From: Agrobacterium tumefaciens
GTDB lineage: Bacteria; Pseudomonadota; Alphaproteobacteria; Rhizobiales; Rhizobiaceae
Direction of reading: 5' to 3'
DNA: 64,000 bases
Assembly: GCF_000834635.1 (NCBI RefSeq)
Contig: NZ_JXQV01000043.1
Span: forward strand, 1 to 64,000
Positions 8,912 through 18,537 of this stretch are shown in pieces. The notes under the pieces were generated by a model, which was given only the letters and a program-made list of their open reading frames with translations, made no database searches and was not told the DNA's origin. Each line of letters begins with the position of its first letter. Position 1 is the first letter of the stretch. The translations under genes and the position numbers were made by a program.

Positions 8912-9185
8912 GAAGTTTCCGCTGGCGGCCTCTGCTAGGATCATCTTGGCCAGGGTTAGATCGGAAAAAGCGCGGCGGAGGCGAGCGTTCTCGGTTTCCA
9001 ATTCGTTCCAGCCGTTTGCCTGATCGCCTCTGAGGCCACATTATTCGGCTGACCAACGGTAGTCTTTACCTTCCGTCACCCCTATCCAACGGATCGCCTC
9101 CGCCATCAAATTGCACTGTGCATTCAGGACGTCACCCTGAAGGCGCTTTTTGACGACATCTTCAGCCTTGTGTGTTTTCGCTGTT
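8912..9185 (-). pseudogene. IS3-family transposase orfA remnant with in-frame stop
   Basis: Reading leftward from about 9185 the translation follows the IS3-family OrfA pattern: KAEDVVKKRLQ with DVL, AEAIRWIGVTE, YRWSAE, then a TAA stop, then GLRGDQ and ELETENARLRRAFSDLTLAK, ending EAASGNF. In intact relatives the stop position is normally a Tyr or Phe before GGL, so a TAT-to-TAA type change has inactivated it. No orfB is recognisable downstream and no terminal repeats were found. It marks past insertion at the left part of the polysaccharide island. Confidence 0.75.
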
Positions 9186-9367
9186 ACCTCAATGTCCCCC
9201 TCGGCTCATAGCCATCGGACACATTTTAGGTATGCAGACCAGCTCCTACGGATCTACGAAGAGACCGGTTCCTGTAAACAGGTGGGCCCCGGCACAGCGT
9301 CTAAAGGATGACATTCAGCCTTCCCGCTTTCTCTGCAGTCTGTCCCCATACAACGCCGACGACGAAA

Positions 9368-10396
9368 TTAGAGGCGGGGAGCCCCTGTTTCCCATATCAC
9401 CTTGGCAAGATCCGTGTTTCCTCCGATGATCGGAGTCCCGGCCGGAACCTGGCACGTGTAGCTCCGAATTCGAATTTCTACAGGAACTTCTTCAACCACA
9501 ATAAGTGGGACAGGCATATCGGCAATGAAGTCGATATGTTCGATCACTTGAACGGACAGTTCTTTATCGCTGCCTTTGGCGAAATAGTGTGCGGCGCGAC
9601 CGTTTCCGGTTTGCCCCGGATTGATGCTGATGAGGTGAGTTGAACGCTTGTCGTACCACATTTTGAAATTACGCCGCGCACCTTCCGCTGTGCAGCGATC
9701 GAGCACGGTATTTTGGCTTTTCAGGTCGAAGATAGCGTCGGATGCTCTCTTTCCGTAACAATTCCGATAGACGACGCCACTCCAGCCCGCTTCGTCTGCG
9801 AATATATCGCCGTTAAGAAATCCGTCATAATCGGAAATCATGCCTTCGGCATAGACGCGTTCTATAAGGATGTTCTTCCCTATATCTTGATCCGACTTTC
9901 CACCTAATTGTATAACGGCGCTAATCTTCTTGCGGTCCGTATTAACCGCGCTGGACTGATAGCGCACATCTCGGATGATAACGTTGTCCGAGCGTCCGCG
10001 CAAACGAATGAGTCCAGCGGATCTTGCGTCCATAGAGCGGACCCGATCGACGCGAAGGCCCGGGGCACTGCTCATTATGTCATGCCCCTTATCGCCATCA
10101 CAGCTTACCAATCGGCCGGAGCGAAGCATTTCGACATCGGTTATCCTAACACCTTCGACTAAGCTCCCAGGACGGACCTTCAGGATAACAGGGCTATCAG
10201 CAAACTTTTTAGACGCAATCCTCTGCGCAGGTTGCGCTGCAAAGCCTTTGCTGATTTGCGGCTGCGCAGATTTTGGCAGATTGGGTGCGGAAGGCGGCGC
10301 CTGCGCCACTTTGTCGTCTGTAGCCAGCGCTGATCCATAGGGTAAGACCGCAGCCGCGAGAACTCCCAGAAAATCACGTCGAAGCAGTTTATCCAT
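9368..10396 (-). CDS. Tat-exported right-handed parallel beta-helix protein
   Basis: The start at 10396 has GGTGG upstream and gives 342 residues beginning MDKLLRRDFLGVLAAAV, a twin-arginine signal with a hydrophobic core. After a Pro/Ala linker come short repeating rungs (ITDVEMLRSG, NVIIRDVRY, NILIERVYAEG) typical of a pectate-lyase-like beta-helix. The segment DLKSQNTVLDRCTAEG then RRNFKMW matches closely related segments in the two RTX proteins at 26356-28665 and 28877-35110. It is probably a polysaccharide lyase, epimerase or hydrolase acting on the local exopolysaccharide in the periplasm. It is last in a minus-strand operon with the kinase and export lipoprotein genes. Catalytic residues were not identified. 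Confidence 0.8.
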   Translation of the reverse strand: MDKLLRRDFLGVLAAAVLPYGSALATDDKVAQAPPSAPNLPKSAQPQISKGFAAQPAQRIASKKFADSPVILKVRPGSLVEGVRITDVEMLRSGRLVSCDGDKGHDIMSSAPGLRVDRVRSMDARSAGLIRLRGRSDNVIIRDVRYQSSAVNTDRKKISAVIQLGGKSDQDIGKNILIERVYAEGMISDYDGFLNGDIFADEAGWSGVVYRNCYGKRASDAIFDLKSQNTVLDRCTAEGARRNFKMWYDKRSTHLISINPGQTGNGRAAHYFAKGSDKELSVQVIEHIDFIADMPVPLIVVEEVPVEIRIRSYTCQVPAGTPIIGGNTDLAKVIWETGAPRL

Positions 10397-10564
10397 ATCC
10401 ACCGCCACCTTCGTTTGTTTTGTAATGCGAGGAAGTATCAAACCTATGTAGAAGCAACCCAATGTCAAGTTGGATGAAATTTAGCGACCCTAATCCTGTG
10501 CGCATCCTGCATTAATGACAACAAATGCCAATTGCGTCGATACAACGGTTCCTCCCGATGCTAT

Positions 10565-11332
10565 TTAAAGCTTGCTCTCTGCGTTTTGACAGGGAGGCCA
10601 GTCCGTTCTGCAAACGAAATCAGCTTCACGGATTGCTGCACGTAGATACGGCGTCAGTGCTTTGCTCGGCTTATCGAGGACCTCACGCAGCAGCTTTGGC
10701 TCCTGCTGGAGTGAGATGGCAATATCCTTTTGCACAACCAGTGACGTCTTTTCCAATGTGCTGGCACCAAGTGAGTTATAAAACCTGATCCTGTCCATCA
10801 CCACCGAGATTTCTGCTGGTGCCAAGCTCTGGGACCGTGTCATTAACTCGGCAATCCGTTCTGGGTCTTCCGCACCCGCACGGGTGACCATTGCCATCCT
10901 TAGCCATAAATTTCCATCTGTTGGTATGCAGCGGATCGCGTGAGCGATATAGCCGTTCGCATTGGAAACCGCTTCAAGCCAGGAATCATAATCCTGCGGA
11001 GCAAGGTTGACCTCAATCCGGCTCAGCACAAGGACAAGACCAGCCTTCAGAATATCAGATCGACAGACATTTTCAGACGCGATCTCATTAGAGATAGTGC
11101 TTAGCTTTACCACGTCTTTGCGCGTGCGCGGCTCGCCGGACTGCACTGTGCGTGAGTAAAACTTTACCCCGCTATAGTCACTATCTAACATCAAGGAATT
11201 TGACGCTAGAACGACGATATAAAACGCCGTTACACCGAATAAGGCAGACCCGAATAAGGTGAATATGTTCAGCCTAAGCTTGTTCAATGTAATACTTTTG
11301 ATAGCGTGAATTATAAAATTCCAGTGAGCCAA
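10565..11332 (-). CDS. Unknown single-span protein of the exopolysaccharide operon
   Basis: Up to 255 residues. The listed start overlaps the kinase gene by 59 nt; a TTG at 11287 is an alternative and no strong ribosome site settles it. One transmembrane helix (about residues 25-45 of the long form, IFTLFGSALFGVTAFYIVV) is followed by a helical periplasmic domain with features such as GYIAHAIRCIPTDGNLWLRM, reminiscent of TPR-like repeats. I do not recognise a family. Its place directly after the tyrosine kinase and before a beta-helix enzyme suggests a role in polymer assembly or export. Confidence 0.7.
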   Translation of the reverse strand: MAHWNFIIHAIKSITLNKLRLNIFTLFGSALFGVTAFYIVVLASNSLMLDSDYSGVKFYSRTVQSGEPRTRKDVVKLSTISNEIASENVCRSDILKAGLVLVLSRIEVNLAPQDYDSWLEAVSNANGYIAHAIRCIPTDGNLWLRMAMVTRAGAEDPERIAELMTRSQSLAPAEISVVMDRIRFYNSLGASTLEKTSLVVQKDIAISLQQEPKLLREVLDKPSKALTPYLRAAIREADFVCRTDWPPCQNAESKL

Positions 11333-13556
11333 ACGACCTGTAAAGGCGCAGTTTCTGCTCGTCGACCTTATTGAGTATTACACCCAGGCATTTCGAAGCT
11401 ATCAGATTCTCAGTTTCCAATGTATGGCGGACGACTCGCCGCGATGTTTTGCCCCACTCGGCAACATATACAAATGCATCGATTTTGCGCGCCATCGCTC
11501 GCGCATCCACGACTGGGCCAAGGGGTGGTAGATCGAGTATGATATAGTCGTGATCGGCAGCGAGAACGGACAATGCTTCAGACATTCCTGCAGATGTAAG
11601 AAGATCCGACGAATGGAGCACCCGCTGCGAGATAACTGCAGGGATAAATCCTAGGTTGGTTTTGCTATTGCGAACCAAAACCTGCCGAATGGGCATCTTG
11701 CCCAGGATTACTTCCAATAGGCCATAGCGAGCGTTGCGAGCCAAGGACCGGGTTGAGCCTGGATTGCGGAGATCGCAGTCAACCAGTACCGTCCTGCTCC
11801 CCTGCTTTGCCAGCAATTCAGCAAAGTTTGCTGCAATGGTCGATTTGCCTTCTCCTGGAAGAGTGGAGATTATCCCAATCGTTTTACAGCCGTCCCCCGG
11901 AATAGCGAGGTCAGCAGCAATCTTCGCGCGGCGAAGGGTTTCCGCGAAACCTGACAGGGGATGCTCAACGACATAGTTTGTGACTGAACTGACTTTTTCA
12001 ATCTCGTTTGCGGACGTATTAACGGGTGCTTTCTCGCCCTTGGCCGGCGTCAGCAAAGGCGCAGCGCCTAGAAACTGCAGTCCCAGTTCAGCCGTAACCT
12101 GCTCGCCAGTGCGGAAATAACGGTCGCGGAATTCCTTTAATGCAGCAAGACACAAACCAATCGCGGCTCCGGCCATCACGAAAAGCGCCAGCAGGAGTGG
12201 CTTGCGCGGATGGCTTGGAACGTCAGACACTTTCGCCTTGGCAATGATGCGTGCATCCGTGACGGGAAACGACTGCTGCTGAAGAGCTTGCTGATAGCGT
12301 TCGAGGAAAAGCTTCAGTAGGTTGCTGTCAGTTTCTGCAGTCCGTTCGAGTTGGCGAAGTTCGACCTGCTTTTCGCCAGCGACCGCTGTCACAACCTTGG
12401 CTTTATTGAGGTTTTCTGTTGTTATCCGCTCCTGAGCCTTCGCGACTTCGAGTTCATTTCGATATGAGTTCGAAATGCGGCGAAGTTCACCAAACATTTG
12501 GAGTTTGTATTGCTCCATCTCCGCCCGAAGCCGTATTGCCTGAATATGGTCGGGTCCGAGGCGATTGGATATTTCACTCTCGCGCTTGGAAGCTTCCAGA
12601 TATTTCTTCTGCAGATCGTTGGATATGTTGCTGTCTAAGGAATCGGCAACAACAGCGTTGACATTGCCTTTATCCAGCACTTCCATGATACGGCTGTAAC
12701 GCGCCTCTGCTTTTGCCGCAGCATCCTGGGCAACGACTAGAGCACGGGTCAACTCATCGAGTTGCTGATCCGAGACCAAAACACTCCCTGCAGAAAGGAG
12801 ATTGTTATCACTCCGGAATTTCTGGACGGCAGTATCGGAGGCACGTGACTGCTCTCGCAGTTCTGCAATACGGCTATTGAGCCAGCTGCTGGCGCGTTCT
12901 GTCGTCTCGAAGTTCGAATTGAGCTTATCGAGCAAGTAGCCTTGCCCAATTTCGTTCGTAATCTGTGCGGCGAGAACAGGATCTGCCCAAGTAAAGCTTA
13001 CGTTCAAGACATAGGTGCGAGGCACGCGTACAACATCTAGATTCGCAACAATCTGATTAATTGCTGCCCTCCGCCGTGCAGTAGCGGTGTCACCGGTCAA
13101 TTCATCAGGCACAAACCAATTTTTTACATCAACGAGCTTCCGCACCGTCTTGATTGCGTCAGATAGAAATCCATCCGATTTCAAAAACTTGTCGTTATCT
13201 GCCAATTTCAGGCGATCAACTGCGCCGCCGATAACTGCATCCGATTGCAGCAACTCCACCTGACTTAATATGGAATTTTCGTTGTCTACCGCATCCTGCA
13301 CCGTGCGCAGCTCGTTTATCACGCTGGCGTTGCCATCATCCATCAAGATTGTGACTTCAGATGTGTAAAGTTGCTGAGCGGCGAAAAGATAAACCAGCCC
13401 TAATGCCAGGCCAGCGCAACATGCGGCACCGAAGATTTTCCATCGTCGAGTCGCAATCTGAACCAGTTTCTCGAAATCGACTACCGGCATTTGCGGTAAA
13501 ATCGACTTCTGATCCAACTGGTGACGCGTCGTATCGCTGTGGCTCTGGATATTCAA
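11274..13556 (-). CDS. Polysaccharide co-polymerase/tyrosine autokinase (Wzc/ExoP type), copy 1
   Basis: The 760-residue protein has a Wzz domain with TM1 (about 41-60), a long coiled-coil periplasmic part (about 200-420), TM2 (about 453-475) and a cytoplasmic BY-kinase. The kinase carries Walker A STLPGEGKST (564-573), Walker A' VLVDCD (591-596), Walker B IILDLPP (672-678), and a Tyr cluster at the end (Tyr739, 748, 752, 755, 756). It should control chain length and export by cycles of autophosphorylation. The start is TTG at 13556, with GAGAGG 7 nt upstream. The paralogue is at 43452-45719. It sits in an operon with the OPX lipoprotein gene, its usual partner. Confidence 0.93.
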   Translation of the reverse strand: MNIQSHSDTTRHQLDQKSILPQMPVVDFEKLVQIATRRWKIFGAACCAGLALGLVYLFAAQQLYTSEVTILMDDGNASVINELRTVQDAVDNENSILSQVELLQSDAVIGGAVDRLKLADNDKFLKSDGFLSDAIKTVRKLVDVKNWFVPDELTGDTATARRRAAINQIVANLDVVRVPRTYVLNVSFTWADPVLAAQITNEIGQGYLLDKLNSNFETTERASSWLNSRIAELREQSRASDTAVQKFRSDNNLLSAGSVLVSDQQLDELTRALVVAQDAAAKAEARYSRIMEVLDKGNVNAVVADSLDSNISNDLQKKYLEASKRESEISNRLGPDHIQAIRLRAEMEQYKLQMFGELRRISNSYRNELEVAKAQERITTENLNKAKVVTAVAGEKQVELRQLERTAETDSNLLKLFLERYQQALQQQSFPVTDARIIAKAKVSDVPSHPRKPLLLALFVMAGAAIGLCLAALKEFRDRYFRTGEQVTAELGLQFLGAAPLLTPAKGEKAPVNTSANEIEKVSSVTNYVVEHPLSGFAETLRRAKIAADLAIPGDGCKTIGIISTLPGEGKSTIAANFAELLAKQGSRTVLVDCDLRNPGSTRSLARNARYGLLEVILGKMPIRQVLVRNSKTNLGFIPAVISQRVLHSSDLLTSAGMSEALSVLAADHDYIILDLPPLGPVVDARAMARKIDAFVYVAEWGKTSRRVVRHTLETENLIASKCLGVILNKVDEQKLRLYRSFGSLEFYNSRYQKYYIEQA

Positions 13557-13656
13557 TTTTGAACCTCTCTGGAGGCCGCCAGCCCTCTGTGCTTAATGAA
13601 AAAGAAGGTCGCGCGTAAACGCGGCCTTCAATATGTTCGAAGAAGCAAAAAATCAG

Positions 13657-14340
13657 TTATGGCGTCACATCGCTCGGGCTGACAGAAGAAGTGGTTACAA
13701 CACTGCCGGAATATTTCCGAGATGTGAACGAAAGCGGATCATCACCGTTCGTATAGACATCATCTGGAACAATTCCTCGGGTTCCACCACCGGCATCTCC
13801 GCCGCCGCCGATTGATGATGCAGAGGGGCCCGCACCAGAAGCACCGGCAAGAGCAGACGTCTGGACGTCATCCAGACCTCCGGCGAATGCCTCAGCAAGA
13901 ACCGGACTGTTGAGTTCGGCAACAGCAACCTGAATTTTCGAAGCATATTCGGCATTTGCCGAAACACACGACGTTGCTGCGCGTGCGAGCCCTGCGCCAA
14001 TTGCTGCTTGCTGACTGGGGGTCGCGGTTTTTGCCAGCTCAAGCAGCGGGATCAGGGTATCTGAAGAAGATGCCGCTAGCGATCTGATGCGCGAAGATAA
14101 CACGAGTGCATTCACGTCCCGATCACCGGCAACGTCACGGTATATATCTTCTGGAGCAGCTAGAAACGCAACAATACTCTCATCTGACACCCGGGCCGGG
14201 GACACCAGGCAGCTCACAGCACCTGCAGGACCTGATGAGGCTGGCTGAGTGGAATCAGTGACCGCCGGAGCAGAAAATGCGCTTCCCGCTACAAGGCAAA
14301 GACCAATGCTCACACTTAAATATAAAACGTTCGGGCGCAT
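13657..14340 (-). CDS. Secreted protein of unknown function, exopolysaccharide operon
   Basis: 227 residues with a clear signal peptide (hydrophobic to about residue 23, cleavage near AFSA-PA). The middle is Ala/Ser-rich and helical; the last quarter is Gly/Ser/Thr-rich and low in complexity, including IGGGGDAGGGTRG. Two Cys residues could form a disulfide (SCLVSP and TSCVSA). No family is recognised. It lies between the OPX lipoprotein and the kinase in the same direction, so it probably belongs to the envelope export machinery, for example as a periplasmic accessory. Confidence 0.7.
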   Translation of the reverse strand: MRPNVLYLSVSIGLCLVAGSAFSAPAVTDSTQPASSGPAGAVSCLVSPARVSDESIVAFLAAPEDIYRDVAGDRDVNALVLSSRIRSLAASSSDTLIPLLELAKTATPSQQAAIGAGLARAATSCVSANAEYASKIQVAVAELNSPVLAEAFAGGLDDVQTSALAGASGAGPSASSIGGGGDAGGGTRGIVPDDVYTNGDDPLSFTSRKYSGSVVTTSSVSPSDVTP

Positions 14341-14459
14341 GTCTTATCTTCCAGTTCGTTGAATTGGACACTACATACCATCGCCTAACGTGCCGGACAA
14401 ATACTTAAATCTCAATGTTGAAATTTCGTTAATTTGTCCGCGCACCTAGTACACAGCAA

Positions 14460-15656
14460 TTAGAATGAGCGCACTGCATCCTTCGCATTGGCGGCATCGA
14501 TCGGCACACCTGATACAGTCGTTGATACAGAGTTCACGACGTTCAGGAACTTGAGAAGTTCAACAGAATCGGAGTTCGTCGTGTAAAGGATATCCTTGTC
14601 CTGCATCGGGAACTTCTGCATTGCAAAGAAGCCAGACGGATCACGAACATTGGCACGGAAAATTACAGGAACTGAGTCGCCTCTGAACTTGGCCGTATCT
14701 ATGCCCAGACCCGACAATGACTTACGGTCAACCTCACGATAGACAAGAACCTGAGACGGGTTGGCGCGACCATCAAGAAGGCCTCCAGCCTTACCCATTG
14801 CTTCGCCAAGCGTGAGGTTGGCATCCTCGAAGTCCAGACGACCATTGATCCCCGACGCCCCAAGGGCGATAAAGGTCCGGCGTTCACGGTTCACGATCAA
14901 GGTGTCATTTGGCGCGAGATAAATGTTTTCTGCAGGCGTGTTGATAAGGTGATCGTAAAGGATTGTCGCTGAACGACCGCCACGCTGTAGTGTAATGTAA
15001 GTTTCCACGCCTGGAGCATTCAGTCCGCCCGCTTGGGAAATAGCATCCAGAACCCGATCGCCCGCCTCGGTAAGCTCGAATTTTGCTGGCGTGTTAACGT
15101 CACCGACAACGGCCACCTGAGCCGAACGATTGCGAACTTTTGTCACAACGACCTGAGGCTCGATTGCACGGTTGGCAAGAGCATCTTGGATTTCGGATTG
15201 AACTTGATCGACAGATCGGCCCGCGACCTTGATCCGACCTGCATAGGGCACATTGATCTGCCCGTTCCGGTCAATTGTCTGCTCTGGTAGCGTGATGAAA
15301 TTACCGGGACGGCTACCCGCATCCGACGGAATGAACAAGCCACCAGCCTGTGATTCAAAGATAGCAACCTGAACCACATCCCCCGCACCAAGCGGGATGC
15401 CCGGCGCACTGCCGCGCCCACCACCAAAGCCGCCAGCGAGAGAAGTAACGCCTTTTTCCTCGAAATAATTCAGCACACGCTGATCCAAGTCTATTAGAGC
15501 ATAGTCTACTCCAACAACCTTATTGACTGAATCTTTGCTGGAAACCTTCAGTGAAGCACCGCTCTCAATATCACGAAAGGTGGGACCGGAACTTGGTGTA
15601 GATGTACACCCCGACAGCAGGGCAAGTACAAGAGTTCCCGTCAAAGCTGAGCGCAT
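14460..15656 (-). CDS. Outer-membrane polysaccharide export lipoprotein (OPX, Wza/ExoF type)
   Basis: 398 residues starting with a lipoprotein signal ending in LLSGC (Cys17). The Poly_export domain follows with LGAGDVVQVAIFE and INVPYAGRIKVAGRS. SLBB-like repeats come next (AQVAVVGDVNTPAKFELT, and FIALGASGINGRLDFEDANL). OPX proteins form the outer-membrane exit for polymers in Wzx/Wzy systems together with a Wzc-type co-polymerase, here the third gene of the same minus-strand operon. As first gene it should be transcribed from the 380-nt divergent region at 15657-16037. Confidence 0.92.
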   Translation of the reverse strand: MRSALTGTLVLALLSGCTSTPSSGPTFRDIESGASLKVSSKDSVNKVVGVDYALIDLDQRVLNYFEEKGVTSLAGGFGGGRGSAPGIPLGAGDVVQVAIFESQAGGLFIPSDAGSRPGNFITLPEQTIDRNGQINVPYAGRIKVAGRSVDQVQSEIQDALANRAIEPQVVVTKVRNRSAQVAVVGDVNTPAKFELTEAGDRVLDAISQAGGLNAPGVETYITLQRGGRSATILYDHLINTPAENIYLAPNDTLIVNRERRTFIALGASGINGRLDFEDANLTLGEAMGKAGGLLDGRANPSQVLVYREVDRKSLSGLGIDTAKFRGDSVPVIFRANVRDPSGFFAMQKFPMQDKDILYTTNSDSVELLKFLNVVNSVSTTVSGVPIDAANAKDAVRSF

Positions 15657-16037
15657 TATTCACGAGTCCATATATTAAATGTTCGCCAAGTATGGCAGAA
15701 CTTGATTAAGAAATTCTCATTGCAATAACGTTAACTGAGTCTTTAGCTTGTTTCAGGCTGAGACCCCTCATCAGCACGTTACTTGGTACAGTCTCTAGCC
15801 GCAATTGCGCCACATGGCAAGCGGGCTATGTGGCATTGTACACATCCTGTTCTTTAGTTGTTGTTTTGAAGCAACAACGCTGATGTATGCGATCATCTCT
15901 CGGATGAATTGGAAAAGCGGAAATTCATAAAATTCGATCTAAATCCTTAGCCTCGGAGCAATTCAGCCCTGCTAACTTGTCCCACAGTAAGACACCGAGC
16001 CAACGCTTATAGATCGTTACGGGAAGGGCAAGTAGAA
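15657..16037 (+). promoter_or_regulatory. Divergent regulatory region, OPX operon / LapG-like gene
   Basis: A 381-nt gene-free region separates two divergent units and must contain both promoters. It includes an inverted repeat GTTGTTG (15857-15863) / CAACAAC (15872-15878) with an 8-nt spacer, a possible operator or leader hairpin. No -10/-35 pair is assigned. Confidence 0.5.
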
Positions 16038-16637
16038 ATGGGCAAGCTTTCTATTAAAACTGCATTGACAGCTGGCGCCGTGATAGCAAGTTTGAGTGCT
16101 GCGAATGCCGCGTCACCTAATGCCATGCGTAGTGTCGGCACCGCAATTGAAGGTGCTTTCGTTTCCGAAGGGCGCCCGACACTAGCTCCATTTGCCCAGG
16201 TTCGCTTTTGTCTTAGTAATCCCGTTGATTGCGAGAAAAGCGACGTCGAGCCAGCCGCGCCTGACGATAAAAAAGCGCGACAGATGTTGCAGCAGGTGAA
16301 CGTTCAGGTGAATTCATCGATCATAGGTCGAAACGACAAGAAGAACGGAAAGTCGGTTGACATCTGGCAGGTCGGCGCCAAATCGGGCGATTGCGAAGAT
16401 TACGCTTTGACCAAACGCCGCATTCTGATGTCCAAAGGCTATCCAGCAGCAGCACTGCGTATTGCCGTTGCCTACACCTCTTCTGGCGAAGGTCATGCGG
16501 TTCTTATTGCAAAGACCGCGACCGGCGACGTGGTTTTGGACAACCGGACGAACGTTATAAAGTCCTGGAGAAATGCGGATCTACGCTGGGTCAAGATACA
16601 GTCGGGCTCGAACCCGCATCTGTGGTACACGATGTAA
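16038..16637 (+). CDS. LapG-like transglutaminase-like cysteine protease (BTLCP family)
   Basis: 199 residues with a signal peptide (cleavage near ANAA, residue about 24) and the bacterial transglutaminase-like Cys protease fold. The triad is visible as GDCEDYAL (Cys119), EGHAVL (His153) and VLDNR (Asp168). LapG of Pseudomonas is the best-known relative; it is periplasmic and cleaves the N-terminus of large type I-secreted adhesins when c-di-GMP is low. Many Rhizobiales carry this shorter DUF920 form. A type I secretion pair begins 160 nt downstream on the same strand, which suggests, but does not prove, an adhesin or RTX-protein substrate. No LapD-like receptor is seen in the window. Confidence 0.88.
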   Translation: MGKLSIKTALTAGAVIASLSAANAASPNAMRSVGTAIEGAFVSEGRPTLAPFAQVRFCLSNPVDCEKSDVEPAAPDDKKARQMLQQVNVQVNSSIIGRNDKKNGKSVDIWQVGAKSGDCEDYALTKRRILMSKGYPAAALRIAVAYTSSGEGHAVLIAKTATGDVVLDNRTNVIKSWRNADLRWVKIQSGSNPHLWYTM

Positions 16638-16797
16638 CCTTTCAGGACACGTATCAAACTTCTAGCCGCCAAACCAAGTTGGACATCTGATTAATCCAGC
16701 CCTTCAATTTTTTTTGAGACTGTGAATACTTTCTAAACCTTGAACAGCGATATTGTGCTCTTGCGTTGGTGTATTATGCCTGTCTGGAGCGTACGAA

Positions 16798-18537
16798 ATG
16801 TCAGTCGGAGATCGGTCCTTACTCACCTCAATCTCCCATTCGAAGGGTATGAGGGGTGGCGTTTTCTGGATGCTGCTGTTTACGACCTTCACAAATCTAC
16901 TGCTTCTCGTCATTCCGCTTTACATGACGCAGGTATACGATCGTGTGTTACCAAGCAGTAGCGTGGAGACACTCGTTTTCCTGACTATCATCGCTTGCGG
17001 AGGGCTTTTTGTTTTTGGCTGTATTGAATCAGTCAGACAAATCATTGCCCAGCGATTGAGTTCCCTTTACGAATTCTCGGTCATGCCAAAGCTGATTATG
17101 GCCGCGTCGGATGGGCATGGCGCTCAAATCCTGTCGGAGACCTCCGGGTCGATAGGCAAGGTGGGAATCGTCAAGCGTTTCATTGCGAGCGGCAGTTTCA
17201 CCGGCTTGTTCGATCTCCCTTTCGCACCGTTATTTTTGGGCCTCATGTTTCTTGCTCATCCTGTCATTGGCTGGGCTACAGTCGGCGGTATCGTTCTGCT
17301 GGTTCTTGTGACGTTCGCCAATCAGCGCATTGAAGACAGAGGCTCGCGCAATCTCTCATTCCTGCAAGGCAAGGCGATGCGCCATGCAGGGGATGCCCTG
17401 CGCCAGAGCGAAGAAATCCGAGCTATGGGAATGGGGTTCAACATGGTTCAGCGTTGGAGCAACGCTGCCTTGGCCGCATCAAAGCCGATCGACTCCTTGG
17501 CCAAAACAAACGCCAGCTTTTACGGTATGTCCCGATTTGTAAGGCAAAGTATTCAGGTACTGGTGCTGGGCGCCGGTGCATGGTTGGTGATCACAGGCAA
17601 AATGTCTGCTAGCCTAATCTTCGCAGCGTCGCTGGTATCTTCTCGTGCGCTCATGCCCGTCGAACAAGTTGTCGGGTCATGGCGCCAGATCAATGAGGCG
17701 CTGATGGCGTTTCGGGAAGTCGACCGTTCGTTTACAAAACTCGAAACGACGGAAAATTCGCGGCCCCTCATGACACTGCCTGAGCCAGTTGGCCGTCTTG
17801 AAATTCGCCAGGCCGCATTTTCGTTCAGCCGCGACGCGTCGAGCCCCGCTCTCTTTCAAGATGTAAGTCTTGTTCTTCAACCGGGCCAGATTGCCGCGCT
17901 TGTCGGCCCAAGTGGCTCGGGGAAATCCACGCTGGCAAGGATTGCCGCAGCGACGATGCTGCCAACCGCGGGCGAAATACTGCTTGACGGATTTCCGCTA
18001 CGCCATTGGCCAAGTGCCCAGCGCGGCGCAAGTTTTGGCTATATGGGACAAGAAAGCATATTACATGAGGGAACGGTGGCCGAAAACATTGGTCGCTTTG
18101 GGCCGTCTGTGACCGATGAAGCCGTTCTTGAGGCGGCCATGGCGGCAGGGGCCCATAGTTTTATCGCAACATTGCCTGACGGTTATAGTACACGCGTAGG
18201 GGCCGGAGGTTTGCGGTTGTCTGGCGGGCAGATCCAACGCATTGCTTTGGCACGCGCATTTTTTGGTAGTCCCAAGGTTCTGGTGCTGGATGAACCGAAC
18301 AGCCACCTGGATAGCATGGGTGAAACTGTTTTGACTGAGGCGCTGGTAAAGCAGCGCGCTAGAGGTTGTGCAATTTTGATGGTGACCCACCGGAATCGGA
18401 TTCTCTCCGTGGCGGACCAGGTTTACATGATGGAAAAGGGCAAATTGACGGCCATTGCACCACGCCCGACACCGGGCAGAGTGGCGGATGTGCATATGGT
18501 GCGGGCGAAGGCTTTGCCTGCCAGTGGTGCGCTTTGA
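16798..18537 (+). CDS. Type I secretion ABC transporter, ATPase/permease (PrsD type), copy 1
   Basis: 579 residues. The N-terminal membrane domain (about 20-290) opens with helices containing LYMTQVYDRVLPSSSVETL, typical of PrtD/PrsD exporters without a C39 peptidase domain. The ATPase has Walker A GPSGSGKST (370-378), signature LSGGQ (474-478), Walker B VLVLDEP and the switch His at about 531. The start at 16798 has GGAG 8 nt upstream. The stop overlaps the ATG of the adaptor gene by one base (TGATG), so they are co-translated. It should export unfolded RTX proteins; candidates are the two RTX beta-helix proteins in this window. Confidence 0.93.
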   Translation: MSVGDRSLLTSISHSKGMRGGVFWMLLFTTFTNLLLLVIPLYMTQVYDRVLPSSSVETLVFLTIIACGGLFVFGCIESVRQIIAQRLSSLYEFSVMPKLIMAASDGHGAQILSETSGSIGKVGIVKRFIASGSFTGLFDLPFAPLFLGLMFLAHPVIGWATVGGIVLLVLVTFANQRIEDRGSRNLSFLQGKAMRHAGDALRQSEEIRAMGMGFNMVQRWSNAALAASKPIDSLAKTNASFYGMSRFVRQSIQVLVLGAGAWLVITGKMSASLIFAASLVSSRALMPVEQVVGSWRQINEALMAFREVDRSFTKLETTENSRPLMTLPEPVGRLEIRQAAFSFSRDASSPALFQDVSLVLQPGQIAALVGPSGSGKSTLARIAAATMLPTAGEILLDGFPLRHWPSAQRGASFGYMGQESILHEGTVAENIGRFGPSVTDEAVLEAAMAAGAHSFIATLPDGYSTRVGAGGLRLSGGQIQRIALARAFFGSPKVLVLDEPNSHLDSMGETVLTEALVKQRARGCAILMVTHRNRILSVADQVYMMEKGKLTAIAPRPTPGRVADVHMVRAKALPASGAL

